The notes: generated by a model from the letters alone, not told the origin. Shown: positions 40,294 through 64,000, counted from the stretch's first letter. The stretch is DNA of 64,000 nt from Chrysomallon squamiferum (GCA_012295275.1 CM022671.1:23856822-23920821); one strand, 5' to 3'. Numbers and translations: made by a program.

Positions 40294-40325
<32 letters not shown>

Positions 40326-40783
40326 TTTTTTTTTTTTTTAATTTATTTACTTCTTTTTTTTTTTTTTTAGACAGTTTCATCAACAGTGTGATGGAACTGT
40401 TTAGATTTTATACTATTTATTTTTTATTATTATTTTGTTGTTGTTGTTGTTGTTGTGGCGTTACTGTAATCATTATCATTATCATCATCATCATTATATA
40501 TTTTATTTATTTTGAACTTTTTTTTCAAAATTATTATACTGTTGTTATTGTCGTTGTTGTTGTTTCCTTATCGGCCTAGACAAACAATGATGCACAATCA
40601 TAGCATTACTTGTAATATTTGGGAGTTTTTTGTTGTTGTTGTTTTTTTTGTTTTTGGTTTAAAAAAAAAAAAAATAATAATAATAAAAAAAACAAAACAA
40701 CAACAACAAACAAACAATCAATCAAACAAAGCCAGAAGTGCTAAGCAACATATTTATAGATATGTACAGCAGTTCATAACAGT
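37691..40783. other. Intergenic region upstream of SART3
   Basis: No supported gene. The SART3 promoter should lie at 37700-37900. The rest holds poly-A runs (38093-38121), a TC tract (38543-38592), TTA tracts (38857-38897, 39596-39677), a degenerate short tandem repeat (39364-39530), ATTT tracts (40245-40330) and other low-complexity DNA. The poly-Ile/Phe/Val frames here are artefacts. Confidence 0.6.
39364..39530. repeat. Degenerate tandem repeat, period about 27-33 nt
   Basis: The core TACRTTAG/A-AACA recurs at 39364, 39397, 39424, 39453, 39485 and 39512, with diverged spacers. Spacing is 33, 27, 29, 32 and 27 nt. Confidence 0.65.
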
Positions 40784-41579
40784 TCAGTCCTTTTCATAAA
40801 TAGTTGGCAAGGTTTGGTACAAATCCAGGGTGTGAAATAGTGGAGGCGGGAAATCCACGGAGTGTCTGATGGTTTGTGAGATGAGGTCAATCCTGGCCCA
40901 TTCAGGACAGTCGGCTGCGTCCTGATCCAAAATGCCCTCTTCTTCTGCTCTCTCGACCTCTTCATACCACATCATTCCCGAAGACGAACAATCGGGCATC
41001 ATATCCCAGAAAGAATCATCTTCATTTATGTCAGAAGCCGTCGTCTCTGAAGATGACGGCAGTGGTTCGGTGACGGCAGTGGACTCGTTGAAGTCAGCAT
41101 CATCAGGTTTTGGCGATTCTACGCGAGTTTGTTTGATGAAGATCCAAAACGACGATAGTCGCGACAAAAGATAATTTCTGTTATTTTTTTCTTTAAACTT
41201 CGCCTTATGCCTCTTAAACATAGCCAGTATAAATCCTGAGAAAGAGAAATGAAAACCTTTTGAAGTTATGAGAAAATACATACTAACAAAGAAAATGAAC
41301 AAAGACAATACATTTAATTAATCTACGAAGATAATCTTAACTACTGAAATATGTTTTTATCTGAACAATAAATTATGATTCCGGCTGAATGGTTAATGAC
41401 ATAGAATGAACACTGATATGGCTAAATAGATTTGGATAGCGCAGTAATATATAAAATTCATATTAATTTAATGTTTAAGTTTTAGAATACTTATATAACG
41501 ATAATACTTACCTCCATGTATGAAGAAAGCGCACGACAGCAACAGAAGATAATGTTTCAAAGAGGAAGGACAGTATCTT
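40784..41579 (-). CDS. Unrecognised protein: membrane segment and acidic cytoplasmic tail exons
   Basis: I do not recognise this gene. Two exons join cleanly: 41579-41512 and 41235-40784 (TGA at 40786-40784), with good acceptor and donor signals. In the joined frame a hydrophobic segment (about 22 residues, HYLLLLSCAFF through GGFILAMF) is followed at once by a basic stretch (KRHKAKFKEKNNR), the usual pattern of a membrane span with its cytoplasmic side C-terminal. An acidic Ser-rich tail of about 120 residues follows, ending near WARIDLISQTIRHSVDFP and PPPLFHTLDLYQTLPT. The conserved-looking aromatic/proline C-terminus suggests a real functional motif. The natural 5' partner exons are 41863-41802 and 42177-42098, but the phases do not match (see that entry). 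An alternative start by intron retention (ATG at 41308) would also give a hydrophobic N-terminus. Confidence 0.6.
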
Positions 41580-41801
41580 CTAGAATAAAATAAAATTAAA
41601 TTAAATAAATTAAAATAAATTAAAGTTAAAAAATCAATAATAGAATATAATATAATATAAAGTAAATCATTTTTTGTTTGTTTTTAATCTTTGTTTTATT
41701 GAAAGGAATTTTCATTGTTTGAATTTACTATTTGTATTAACAATATTTAAAGAAAAGAAAAAAAGGTATCTGTTTTATAAATATTAAGACAACAGTATTA
41801 C

Positions 41802-42177
41802 CTATATCGGTTGCCTCGGGTCGTTCCCTTACACTAGCCAGGGTAACAGATGAGCTTGGGTAACTGAAAAATTAAAAGAAATTGCTTTAGTTTTTAAAAG
41901 TGAATGTTTTTATAACAGATATTTTTAATATGCGACATTTCAAATAAAATATTTCATAATTTTATTGTTTTTGTTATGCGTTTGTGTCTACAGCCAATTA
42001 ATAAAACTTCGTATGTTTGAACTGATAGTAACATACTTTATTATTATTAATCGTTTGTATCTTAAAACAAACAAAAATATCCAACCCGTGCACTTACCAA
42101 GCTTGAGGTTCTTTATCAAGAACCGGAATCATTGCTATAATAGCAAATAAATTAAAAGATAACCATAAAAGCAACAT
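41802..42177 (-). CDS. Signal-peptide exons, probably the 5' part of the same membrane-protein gene
   Basis: Exon 42177-42098 starts with ATG and encodes a typical signal peptide (MLLLWLSFNLFAIIA), ending in phase 2 before GTAAGT. Exon 41863-41802 continues in its only open frame (CYPSSSVTLASVRERPEATDI), ending in phase 1 before GTAAT. Joined to the next acceptor at 41579 this frame stops after about 9 more codons. Exon 41579-41512 is open in the long downstream frame only if entered in phase 2. So either the 5' exons make a very short secreted peptide, or splicing differs from what I see, or one base is wrong or mutated. A TGACGTAA element (about 42222, on the plus strand) sits upstream of the ATG. 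Confidence 0.5.
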
Positions 42178-42500
42178 TTTGCACAAATTTTCAATATTAG
42201 AGCAAAACTAAGATTGTTAAGTGTGACGTAACAAATTCATATCCTATGGAAACCGTATTTGTTACTATCGTCATGAAACGTTACCCGGATTAAAAAGCAA
42301 GCGCTCTCAAAGTCATCGTCTGCTACTTTTGATACAGCATTTGTCCCCTCTTTCCATATTATTTAAATTATCAGATTAGTGAATATCTAAAACAATTCCA
42401 GATTAACCTGGAATAATAACACTAAATAAATAATTTAAAAAATATATAAAAAATAAAAAAATAAAATAAATAAAAGCGGGGGGGAGGCGCAAAGATTGAA

Positions 42501-42531
<31 letters not shown>

Positions 42532-42570
42532 ATTCATTTAAAATCAGCTTACGTTTGTTGTTTTCTTAAT

Positions 42571-42620
<50 letters not shown>

Positions 42621-45600
42621 ATGTTATAGGCCAAGTGGTTAATTAAACAATATGTTTTAATGATGCAAACATACCGATGAATGACGCCATCTTTGCTTAA
42701 ATTCTGTATATTGTTTCACAATAAATTCTTTTAATTCCTTTACAGATCTTAACATCAAAAGAAATAAAAATATCCCCCCTCAAAAATAAAGCAAAAAATA
42801 GCTTTATTAGTTGGATATTATGTCAAGAATTTGATTAATTTACATTAAACACAGAAGATTATCAACTAATTTCTGTTACCTAATATATAAATGGTTCTAC
42901 CGACATTTCGGTGAGCAAATGTAATTAATAATCAATATTTATTTCATGTCTGATTAATTTTGCTCCAGTAAGACATTTATCAAATATTTTAAAATTACTT
43001 TCAGTAAAATTTTTATCAAAAAGGGAAATACACATAATAGTGTTTTTTTATAGTAACTAGAAAAAACTTTAAAATATGGAAATCATTACATCATAAAAAA
43101 AATAAAAAAAAAAAAAGAGAATAATAAGTGGAGGCATCAAGTTTATGGAACAAAACGACAAACATTGGAAATATTTTATGTTATTAACTTTTAATTTAAA
43201 ATAATTGTAAATCTCTTTAAATAGTTTTAAACAATTTCTTTTACAAAACACTTAAATCTTGTCATTTAAATCCGTCAAGAATTTGAACTTTGCTGCGAGA
43301 TACTTTTTCACGATACAGGTATAAACTACAAACAATAGCGTTTAAGTATGCATGCATATTTCTAAACAGATCAGCAAATAACACTCATTATTTAAATTCA
43401 TTTTGTTTTGACTGATAAGCAGATGGAAAATTATTTTAATAAAACAAGTGATATATTAGTATTTATAAAATTCGGGAAAAAAAAAAAATTTCATTTAATC
43501 ATTTGGCTAATAATGAGGTAAGCTTTTCACTAATCTCTATTAAAAAATAAATATATATTTTTTAAAATACAAATAAATACTTTGCCAATCTGTGGTCTGT
43601 TGGGATTAATTTCAATAAACAACTAACAAAAAACAAAAGCAAACACAGAATTCAAATATAATTTATTGAAATAACATAATATTGAAATATCAGAGATCAA
43701 CAAATTTAAATAAAAAGTTAATGCCAGAACCAATAATTGTATGTTTCTGCGTACATTATATTCCAATTAAAATGTAATTTGAAGGTCACTTATTCTTTGG
43801 TTACTGCAAAATTTTGTAAATCACAATATTACAGCCTTTCATTTAACATTTGGGAATCAGTACGACTGAGTAAAGGATGATCATAATACATTAATACAGA
43901 ATAAAATATTAGATTTAGGGAAAGAAGCCTTCAGTGAAACAATTACAATGAACTTAAATAAACAGAAATAAATAAATGATCTTCAAGACAAGAAAGCTTT
44001 TGAAGGTAATTTTTAAGAGTTGTGCATGTGCTGTGTGTAATCGCATACATTTTAATTAAAAATGTAAATTATGTGGAATAAATATTTAAAAAAAATTGTT
44101 TTATTTATTTACATCTTGTAACATCTTATTAAAAATTGTTATAGTTCCAGGTGTGTGTATTTTATATTGAGATTGTCAAGTTCCATCTATTATTTCTGAA
44201 TTATAATGATCAGAAAATAATAATAATAATTCAAGTTTTACACACATATTATTTCAGTGGTTACAATACACTATTATAAGACTACCAAATACAATACCTA
44301 GTTTTGTCTTGTTTTATTGCTTTTAATGGAAATACCTACAACTAGAAAACAGATTAAATGTTTTAGTAAAAGCTATGTTTGCTATTTGTACTGGGCTTCT
44401 AACATATTCACAGCAGCTTTTTCTGGTTGAAGAAAAGGTTCATACATGATTCTGGCACAAACCTCTCTGTGGTTAAAGAGTTATCAGCAATTTTGAAAAC
44501 ATTATCAGAAGAGCTGCATAAACAAACAGTATTCCAATGAAAACTTGCTCTAACATAAAATATTCAGTATGATGTGTTAAGTAGTCTCATAAGACAAAAT
44601 GTCAACTGATCACTCTTTTGGCATATACAAGAAATATTTAAATATTTTACCATAAGCATAGATTGTAATTATTTATGCAAGTGCCTTTTTTCTTTTTCTT
44701 TTTAAAAAAAAAATATATTCTTTAATACATTTTTTATTTTGTAAGTACCTAAAAATGAGAACATAAGATAACTTAAATGAATATAAAAATAAAATAATTA
44801 ATTTGATATGAACAGACAACCAGATCTACAATTGTACTTAAAAATAACAGCTCTTCCAAAACCCACCACCACACACTCTAACCCAGAAATAGATTTTCAG
44901 TATATGACATCATAATACAAGATCAAAATTAAAGTGAAGGAGAATCATAATTACAGGACTGAACTAGAAAAAATACACTAAACTTTTCTTTTTGAATGTA
45001 GTTTTTCTGAAAAATCTAAGACAATCAGCCTTTGCTTGAAAGTCTGTAATCATTTAATTTTACCAAAGCATTCATGCCAGAAATTATTATCTTAATTCAA
45101 TAGACTGGACAAAACATGCTTTAAATCTGATTTGCTACTATAAAATTTTATAGTGATATAAATCAAATCATTCACATTTTATAGAAAGAGCATTTCTTAA
45201 ATGTAACATTTGGCCAAATATTTATTTGAATGCAGTTTGAGATGCCAATGAAATTGAAATAAATAAATTGTCAAAACTTCTTAACGTTTTGAACAGATAA
45301 AGGAGATTCACTTATTTATAAATTAAATGGTTGGTATTAAAGAATGTGACAATCTTAATATTTTCATCTTCCAAAAATGCGTAAAATAGGTGCTCAGTAA
45401 ATCTCAAGACTAAACCTTTCTGAGGTCCATGTTTCCACCTCAAAGATTTTTGATGTCCTTCCGTTATAAAAGTGTTATGAGCTTATCAGACTATACCACA
45501 TTTAGCATCTGTGCTAGACCTGTATGAATATATTTATTATTAACATTTTATTTTAAAAAAAAGAAAAACAAAAGAAGAAAATGTTCACAACATATATTAA

Positions 45601-47882
45601 GATTATAATGGGGTGTACAGCATACACTGAAAAAACCCTGGATTAAAGCAAGCAGAATAAACAACTTGAAAACTAGAATGTTTCTCTTTTATTAGTATGT
45701 CTGCATCAAAAAATAAAATAAAATAATATAAAATAAAAGGAAATTAAATGTGAATGTTTTATATATAAACAAAAAGAAAGGAAAATGAAGCACCAAACAT
45801 TTCTCTAATGATGTTTCACATTTTAAATGAACAATAAAAGTTAACCTTATCTTCATCAATTAAAAGCATTACAAACTTCTCCAAACATATTTACATTCCA
45901 AGAAAAAGGAAATTGAACAGAATTATCAATGTAATATTTCAAATTCAGTTGTTTAACAAATATTTTTGAAAAAGAAAAAAGACACACAAATGACCTGTCA
46001 AACTCTTAAATATTTTTTCCAAATAAAATCTAATATCTATTTGTCACCGATGTAAATTTAAGCATATTAATGCATATAATGAACTCACAACAAGATCAAC
46101 AGATGAATAACAAATGAAATTTTTTAAATATCTAATGATATGAATATTCTTTTGAACCAATGCCTTTTCAGGTTCAAATTCCTTGAATGTTCTATGCATA
46201 AAAAAATTTAAAGATGAAAACTGGAAACGAAACATAAAAATATTTCAAATAATTTGATCACATAAATGCACTTTTACATTAATGCCCATTTGTATTGATG
46301 CCTTTTTAAAAGGAATTATGCACATGTAAAGAAAAAAATAGACTAGGCTCTGAACAAACTATAAATGTTTGTGGATACATCTTTTCAGTATTTCCATGAG
46401 ACAAACTAAATGTGTTGGTTTATAAACTTCATGACTTTACAGGTATAAGTGAATCTTTCAAAAAAGAGGTCAGAACAAATTCAAACAACCATATTATGGC
46501 TACTTTTTGTAATTTAAAAAAAAAAATAAAAATAAAATTGTAATAAAGGAACAATACTCTTACAGATTGTTCAGTTTTTTTGAATTTTATGCTTTACTGA
46601 AAAGCACCTTTCTACTAAAATGTGTATCTTTTTAAGGGGACATGTATGGCGAAAATGTAAAAATTGTTATTTTTTGTGTTACAGAATTGAAACTTGGAAA
46701 TAATCCCCTTTTGTTACCATAAAAAAAAAAAAACAGTACTAGTTTATTTTATGACAAATGTTTACTTTTATTTTTGGCTTTTTTAAAAAATGTTATAGTA
46801 CCCCATTTCATGAACCTCTCCATCCAAACCAGTATCTATATCTATCTATGTCTGTCTATCTATATATACATACATACATATATATATCATTCAAATTGCT
46901 CAGGTTCATCATAGACATGTTTCTAGAAAAGAAACAAAGAAATTAGTCGTTGTTTACATACTTCAAAAGAAATAATTTAAAAGAATAATAATACATTTTT
47001 CATTTGTATTTAGAAACAACAGAGTTGTATAGAGGTTACTTAAAAAGAATAGTTAATTTTCCCAAATTTTCTTTCTGTCATTTTGTCGTATATGTTTTAA
47101 AAAATATTTATTCCAAATTTGGAATAGTTTTCATACAACAGTTTTCCAAAAAATGTTAGGATGGTACTAAAAAAAAGATAGGTGATGAAAAATACAAATG
47201 AAGTTTTATAAAACATATTACTTACCAATTATTATGGTTAAAGGGTGAGGTTATATATTATATAGTTTTCTAAATGGTCATGTCAAAAACTAAAAATACA
47301 ACTTTTGTTTATTCAAATTTGGTCATTTTTTGCCAATCATATTCACTTAAAGTGCATTTAATATATATTCAACATCAACAAAGACAGGGTTCACTAATAT
47401 GAAACCACAAAATGTTAATTTCAAAGTCAGATGGTCTTTTTAATTTAAAATGAAGTTAATTTAACATGAAACTGAAAATTACATTTGAGAATAAAAGAAA
47501 TAATGTTGTAAGAAAAACATTTTGCATAATGTTTATCTTGTAACAGAATAAACTGGTGAGAATAAAAAAACTAAATAACAATAACAATGCACACGTTTTG
47601 GCACTGTTTTGTGCCGAATCCTATTGGAAGCAGTTTCCCATTATATTTAAGATTAGTTTTTATCAATTGAATCCTTTAAAAAAAAAAAAAAAAATTAAAT
47701 TAAAATTAAACAAACAAAACAAATGAAACAAAAGAAACAATATTTGTTTTTTAAATAATAATAAAAAAATATCAAAATTAATGATTCAACTTTTCTCTTT
47801 TAAAAATATATTTTTTTTCCCTTTGCATCAACTTTAACACTGAAGTGTATTTTCAACACATCTGCACACAATCTGCAGCATG
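42178..47882. other. Intergenic region and probable PIWIL1 3' UTR
   Basis: No coding exon seen on either strand. The right part, adjoining the PIWIL1 stop codon at 47883, must contain its 3' UTR on the minus strand; the end point cannot be fixed because TTTATT hexamers are frequent in this AT-rich DNA. Other contents: a TA microsatellite (42573-42618), a poly-T run (42500-42527), and low-complexity A/T sequence. Confidence 0.5.
42573..42618. repeat. (TA)n microsatellite
   Basis: Perfect AT dinucleotide run of about 46 nt, self-complementary. Confidence 0.95.
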
Positions 47883-57376
<9,494 letters not shown>

Positions 57377-57948
57377 TTAAACTACTAATGACAAAGCAAT
57401 GTTAGTTTTGACACATACCTTTTAGTACAATAGCCTCTGTTACATGCCAGTCTTAACTTGGAAGCGTTAGCTTATAGAAATATTTTTATTTTTTATTTCT
57501 TTAAACTGAAAACAATTTAAAACATTACTAATAAAATAAATCAAAGGTTGGGTTTAACAACATTCTTACAGATTTCAAGCTAGGCAGGTGATGCTAGAAA
57601 AGTGACTCTCTATATTATTATTAGGTAAAAATGAAATTTTGTGAAGAAGAAATGTGACAATAACTGTGCTGTTGTACTTGAATATAAAATTAACCATCTT
57701 TGTGTATACACTGATATTCTGTTTTTAGTTGAACAGCTTCTTTAACAAAATATTTTATGTGGACTCATGCCACAAAAGGATAAATTATTTAAAACATGTT
57801 TTATTCTGGTGTTTGATTACGGTTATCTGCAGCTTACTATCTTGAATCTCAGATCCCTACTTATGTTGATTGTATTGTACATGTAATTATATACAGTCAT
57901 TCATCACAGCCATCTCAATTATGATTCAAGTTTAAAAAACTATTTATT

Positions 57949-59040
57949 GTTGTTCTTGAATCGCAACAACAAAACAGATTCTCATACATTTGGTCATATG
58001 ATCTCCTAAGAGACTAACTAGTAATAGACACTGCAGTACTTGGTTGTAGACACAAAGTCTGTATCAAAAACTTGAATGGCTTTTTTTATTTACTGACATT
58101 AAAAAATACCAATGATAATTGCAGAAAACAAAGATGCATGACCATTTGGCAAAATGGAGACAGAATGTGGTCATATGATCTTCCAAGGGATGCATATATA
58201 TATGTATGTACAAACACTTTTTTATTTTTTTTAAATTTTAATTTAAATTAAGTTAAAATAGGTTAAAATTAAGGCAAAGTTTAGGATAAAAGAATGGGAA
58301 CCCTGTAGTAGAATTAACAATTAAAAATTATGGGTTTTGGTGGGGGTTTTTGAGTCTTGGCATCTATTGAGAAAAGCAGCACATGGGAAAAAAAATCATT
58401 ATGTTAGACAGTGCCAGAAGAGAGCTTCCAGATTTTTTTGTAAAAGCACATTTACTAATGTTAAAATACACTGAAAACACTATGTAAAATATATCTATAT
58501 ACAATAGATACATATACACCAGTTTAAGAATTTAGGATTGTATTTTACTGTCATTCTTAAATCACAACAAAACAATACATTTCTGCAGCTATTCTCATAT
58601 ATTTGGACTATAGACTAGCTTCCAATAGACTAGCTAGTAATAGACACTGCATTACTTGGTTGAAGATAGAAGACTGTATCATTACTTGAATGACTTTTTG
58701 ATTTACGCTCATCAAAACTGCAGAAAAAAAAGATGTGACCATTTAGCAAAATGGAGACAGAATGTGGTCATATGATCTTCCAAGTGATACACACATAAAT
58801 ACACACACACACTTTTTTAAATTTTAATTTAAATGTAGTTAAAATACATTAAAATTACAGCACAGTTTAGGAGAAAAGAATGGGAACCCTGTAATAGATA
58901 TAACAATTAAAAATTGTGGGGTTTTTCTTTCAGTCTTTGCAACTTTCGTATAAGAAAAGCAGCATATTGAAAAACAAAAAAAAATAATAAATTGAAATTA
59001 TGTTAGACAGTGCCAAAAGAAACCTTCAAGTTTTCTTTTC
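57949..59040. repeat. Diverged direct repeat, two units of about 490 nt
   Basis: Unit 1 about 57949-58440, unit 2 about 58547-59040, offset about 599 nt. Shared blocks in the same order include CTAGTAATAGACACTGCA, AAAATGGAGACAGAATGTGG, TCATATGATCTTCCAAG, GAATGGGAACCCTGTA, GAAAAGCAGCA and TTAGACAGTGCC. Confidence 0.85.
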
Positions 59041-59221
59041 TTAGAAGTACTTATTTTAGGTATTCTCTATTTTTCAAAAAAATCATTTTACATTTATTTT
59101 CAAAGTTAATTCGGTGTCATGATTTGCACAAAATTTAATTCTTTACCTTTTAGTTTGAAGTTCAGTTATAAAACATAATATAGCAAGTTAAATAATCGTA
59201 TTTATACCTATTGTCTGTGAT

Positions 59222-59361
59222 TGAGTTACTCGGTAGCACTCACTGTAGTGTTATTTTGGCCTCAGAAATTGTGGGTGACTTACAATTACACAAAATTCTC
59301 TCTGGGTGTTACAATTTCTAAGGCCTAAATAACACTACAGTGAGTACTACCGAGTAACTCA
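59222..59361. repeat. Long inverted repeat (hairpin), 51-nt arms, 38-nt loop
   Basis: Arm 59222-59272 is the reverse complement of 59311-59361 with about 48 of 51 positions matching. The arms begin TGAGTTACTCGGTAG and include CACTGTAGTGTTATTT. It could be a foldback MITE or a transcribed hairpin. Confidence 0.92.
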
Positions 59362-59894
59362 GTATGGCCATGGGGTCAACTCACCGCCAACTTCCAAGCA
59401 TTTATCGTTCTTGTTTATCAAAGATGTATTCATTTGTCATACAACCTTCTTAAAAAAAATATTTTTGAATGTATATTAATTCCTAGATTAATGTAATATT
59501 ACATCATTAATGTCTGCGTACTAAATATAAATGTGAAAAAGTTATTTTAAATCAGTTCAACGGCTTCGAATCGTACAAAAATAGGTCATCAGCAGAAATA
59601 GCTTTCAGTATATTTCACTGGAGAATATTATATACATTTTATATCAAGACAAATTTGGCTTCCATAAAATATACCTTTTATTGTGTATTAAATCTATTAG
59701 CTTCACACAATATTCTTCCACATGCTGTAAATTGTAATTGCGTTCGTGCACGAGCTCATATCACATCCACCAGAGCGGAGCAAACAGTTATACATCATTC
59801 TTGAAAACTAAATACGATTTACTTAGTGACTTGGTCTGGCTAAGAACAATTCAAGTTATTTTATTTGTAAGTATAACATCATTTTTAAAAAATA

Positions 59895-59938
<44 letters not shown>
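59895..59938. repeat. (TAA)n microsatellite
   Basis: Perfect TAA trinucleotide run. Confidence 0.93.
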
Positions 59939-61287
59939 TAGTGTTATCTTTATTCCGAATAGATAAGATATAGGTATGTAACAAAATTTTATAAAATATT
60001 GTATATCACCGGCAAGAGCGAAAAATGCATATTAAAATGACAGCTTGATACGAAAAGAAAAAACAATTTTTATCGGAATAAAATGTGACTGTATTTTTCT
60101 TTGATAATCTGTGGAGAAAATGTGATACGTTTCTATTATTTTGAAACAAACAGTTTACATTTAGTATATATCAAAATGAAATTTTTGATGAGCTTTAAAG
60201 CTGTACGGCATTTTCTAAAAGCAAGTTGCTAATACTCGGAATTTTTTTCTCGCACCAAAAAGTCAAGTTGCTAATACAAAATTTCATGAATTTTTGTATA
60301 TAATTTGATAGACTATGAGAGAAATGCACAATTTGTAATTTGTATATGATTTAAAGTCTCGAATAGACTTATCTCGGACATACAAAAATCATTTTGAAAC
60401 CGTAGATTTGTCTGTTGATTCTCCGTTGTTTATCGAAGATAACATGTCAAAAAATACGAATGCGAAGATGAAGTTGAATATGTTTACCATTTCATGATAG
60501 TAGCTGTTTTTGAAAATATTTAAAATTAATGACGAAACAGAAATACCAGTGAGGGAACCCTTTTCGGGGTAAGAAAAAACGGCTCACAAACATCGGGCAA
60601 CCTTCAGCGGCGGCTCGTATTTTTGTCACATACCTATCAGATAATTATATTTGTCAGTAATTGATGTAAAGCAATACTTCATTTATACAGGAATTAGAAC
60701 TGCACCAATTGGGACAAATGGGTCATAAAAAAAACAACTTTTCTTATTTCTTATCATTAACACACAAAACTCCCTATCTACAAATTATATGTTTATTACA
60801 TGTTACCCTCCACGTTAAATACGATGAATTCATTTTGCACGCATTGTTAATTCTGTCAAACGCTCTTTACTTATTATCAAATTAAAGGTCAGTATTAATA
60901 ATAATAATAAAATTAATATTTAATTAAATTTCCATAAAAGGTAAAGAAATAAAAATATTACATGGTTTATATAAAAAGAAGAAACAATTGTATCAATTGG
61001 GCTTTTCTATAATAAATCTACACAAATACATTTTACAATTTCAAAAATTAAATGTACTTAAATAATCGTTAGAGATGTTTCGAATACAAGTAATCATATT
61101 CGTATTCAATTACACTTGGTGAAAAAAAACCCACAGCAAACAATTACAATTTAAAAATGAAAAAAATAAAATAAAATAAAGTAAATAAATACAAATATGT
61201 AAAAAATTCAAACAAACGATTACACAAAAACAACTAACAAAACACATACCCAAAACAACCAAATCGTACATCTTTTTTTTTTTTTTT

Positions 61288-61320
<33 letters not shown>

Positions 61321-61630
61321 GTTGTTGTCCTTTATGACAAGATGGAATATTTTGAAAAATGTTATGACGATTAATGAATTATCTCCGATAATCTAAATAA
61401 TATCAGATAATTAATTATTTTTACCGTTAGAAATATTTCAAATTATTAAATAAAATAGTTCATGGGCATCTTTTGTTATGTCCAAACCGTCAATTTTCTT
61501 ATTTACATCGGGGCGGGGAATAAAAAAAATATATAAAAAATAAATTATCTATAATGGCACCACAATGATAATAAGAAAAACAGACAACGCCGAAATTTAA
61601 AAAGCACAAAACTGATTGAACGATACGATG

Positions 61631-63315
<1,685 letters not shown>

Positions 63316-64000
63316 CTGTCAAAACAAACAAACAAAAAAATAAAATAAAAATAAAAATGAAAATAAAAAAAACATAATTAAAAAAAATAATAATAATAAT
63401 TATTATAAACAAATCGATTGTGTGTATGTGCGCAGGCATTTTATTTATTTATTTATTTATCTTTAAAGTGGGTACCCATAAAGAAAGACAGGACATTATG
63501 GCTTGTGCGTTACAAATACCGGTAAATCGTCCAGACACTGTCGAGACAGCCTGTCCGAACGAGCAATAATTATAGTGAAAATAACAATTTGTTCATCATC
63601 GATCTTTGGACATTTCAGTTTGCGTGAAATTGGTGCACTCACTGTTGTTTAAATAAACGAAATTATAACCTGACACTAAGTACAGGTTGAGCATCCCTTC
63701 CTCGAAATTCCGAATTCCGAAATCATAAGCTAGGAATAATGGTATTACATATTTAGATTTTATGTCAATAAGCCATAAGTGTGTAGCTGGTATACAAAAT
63801 TGATGAACAGATCGAATGTGAATGATATGGGTACAGTATAACGACACTGAACCAACATGTAAATTTTGTCATTTTGTTCTGTTTTAAGTACTGCACAAGT
63901 TTATATATGGTTGTTGATATTTATTTCATAATGTAAATTCAAGGAAATTGCCAGACAATGACGTATTTTTCTACGTTTATGTTTTTGACATACTTTCAGA
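63316..64000. other. Right-edge intron of the second piwi copy
   Basis: By comparison with the first copy this should be the intron before the penultimate exon. No exon seen before the window ends. A stretch at about 63680-63725 (TACAGGTTGAGCATCCCTTC, then repeated CGAAATTCCGAA) resembles the terminal sequence of pogo/Tigger-type DNA elements, with only one end visible. Confidence 0.45.

Larger units (their letters stand above)
57377..61630. other. Upstream region of PIWIL1, between the two piwi copies
   Basis: Just upstream of the PIWIL1 ATG the minus strand reads CATTAGTAG then TTTAAATG, so the ATG may lie 5 nt inside an exon preceded by a 5' UTR intron. A GTAAGT donor on the minus strand at about 59283, at the hairpin, could be its other end. 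The region also holds a direct repeat (57949-59040), a perfect-arm hairpin (59222-59361), a TAA tract (59895-59938) and poly-T/TA runs (61270-61320). No other gene seen. Confidence 0.5.

Noticed and set aside
40932..41174. Plus-strand Ser-rich ORF
   Set aside because: Antisense of the acidic-tail exon of the unrecognised membrane protein, which has matching splice sites.

Overview
This is an AT-rich animal nuclear genome window: multi-exon genes with short GT-AG introns, many microsatellites and long poly-A/T tracts. Gene content and intronic fragments resembling the tRNA-derived SINE common in molluscs suggest a mollusc or another lophotrochozoan. That assignment is an inference. All exon models below were assembled by eye from splice sites, reading phase and recalled family similarity.

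Layout from left to right. (1) 2712-3574, minus: first coding exon of a secreted group III phospholipase A2 with signal peptide, long propeptide and catalytic core; the C-terminal exons were not found. (2) 8938-22260, plus: an apparently complete 18-exon SMPD4 (neutral sphingomyelinase 3) gene of about 809 codons with a C-terminal membrane anchor. It contains a U12-type AT-AC intron. (3) 25425-37690, minus: a complete 23-exon SART3 (U4/U6 snRNP recycling factor) gene of about 902 codons, convergent with SMPD4, with one GC-AG intron. (4) 40784-42177, minus: an unrecognised putative type I membrane protein whose signal-peptide exons and membrane/tail exons do not join in frame. (5) 47883-57376, minus: a complete PIWIL1-like Argonaute gene of about 874 codons. 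(6) 61631-63315 and beyond the right edge, minus: the last two exons of a second, tandem PIWIL1-like copy.

The most notable biology is in the piwi locus. The exon carrying the first catalytic Asp and the Glu finger of the PIWI-domain DEDH tetrad exists in two diverged versions (51131-50957 and 50518-50344). Both are exactly 175 nt, share the same phases and donor, and keep all catalytic residues. Using both would shift the frame and stop translation, so they look like mutually exclusive exons giving two slicer-domain isoforms. A second piwi copy lies head-to-tail upstream, with near-identical exons but dissimilar introns, one of which holds a 1.2-kb element bounded by inverted repeats. The interval between the copies holds a 51-bp-arm hairpin and a diverged direct repeat of about 0.5 kb.

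SMPD4 (nuclear envelope/ER lipid metabolism), SART3 (splicing) and PIWIL1 (piRNA pathway) are separate housekeeping or germline functions. Nothing suggests they act together beyond being neighbours.
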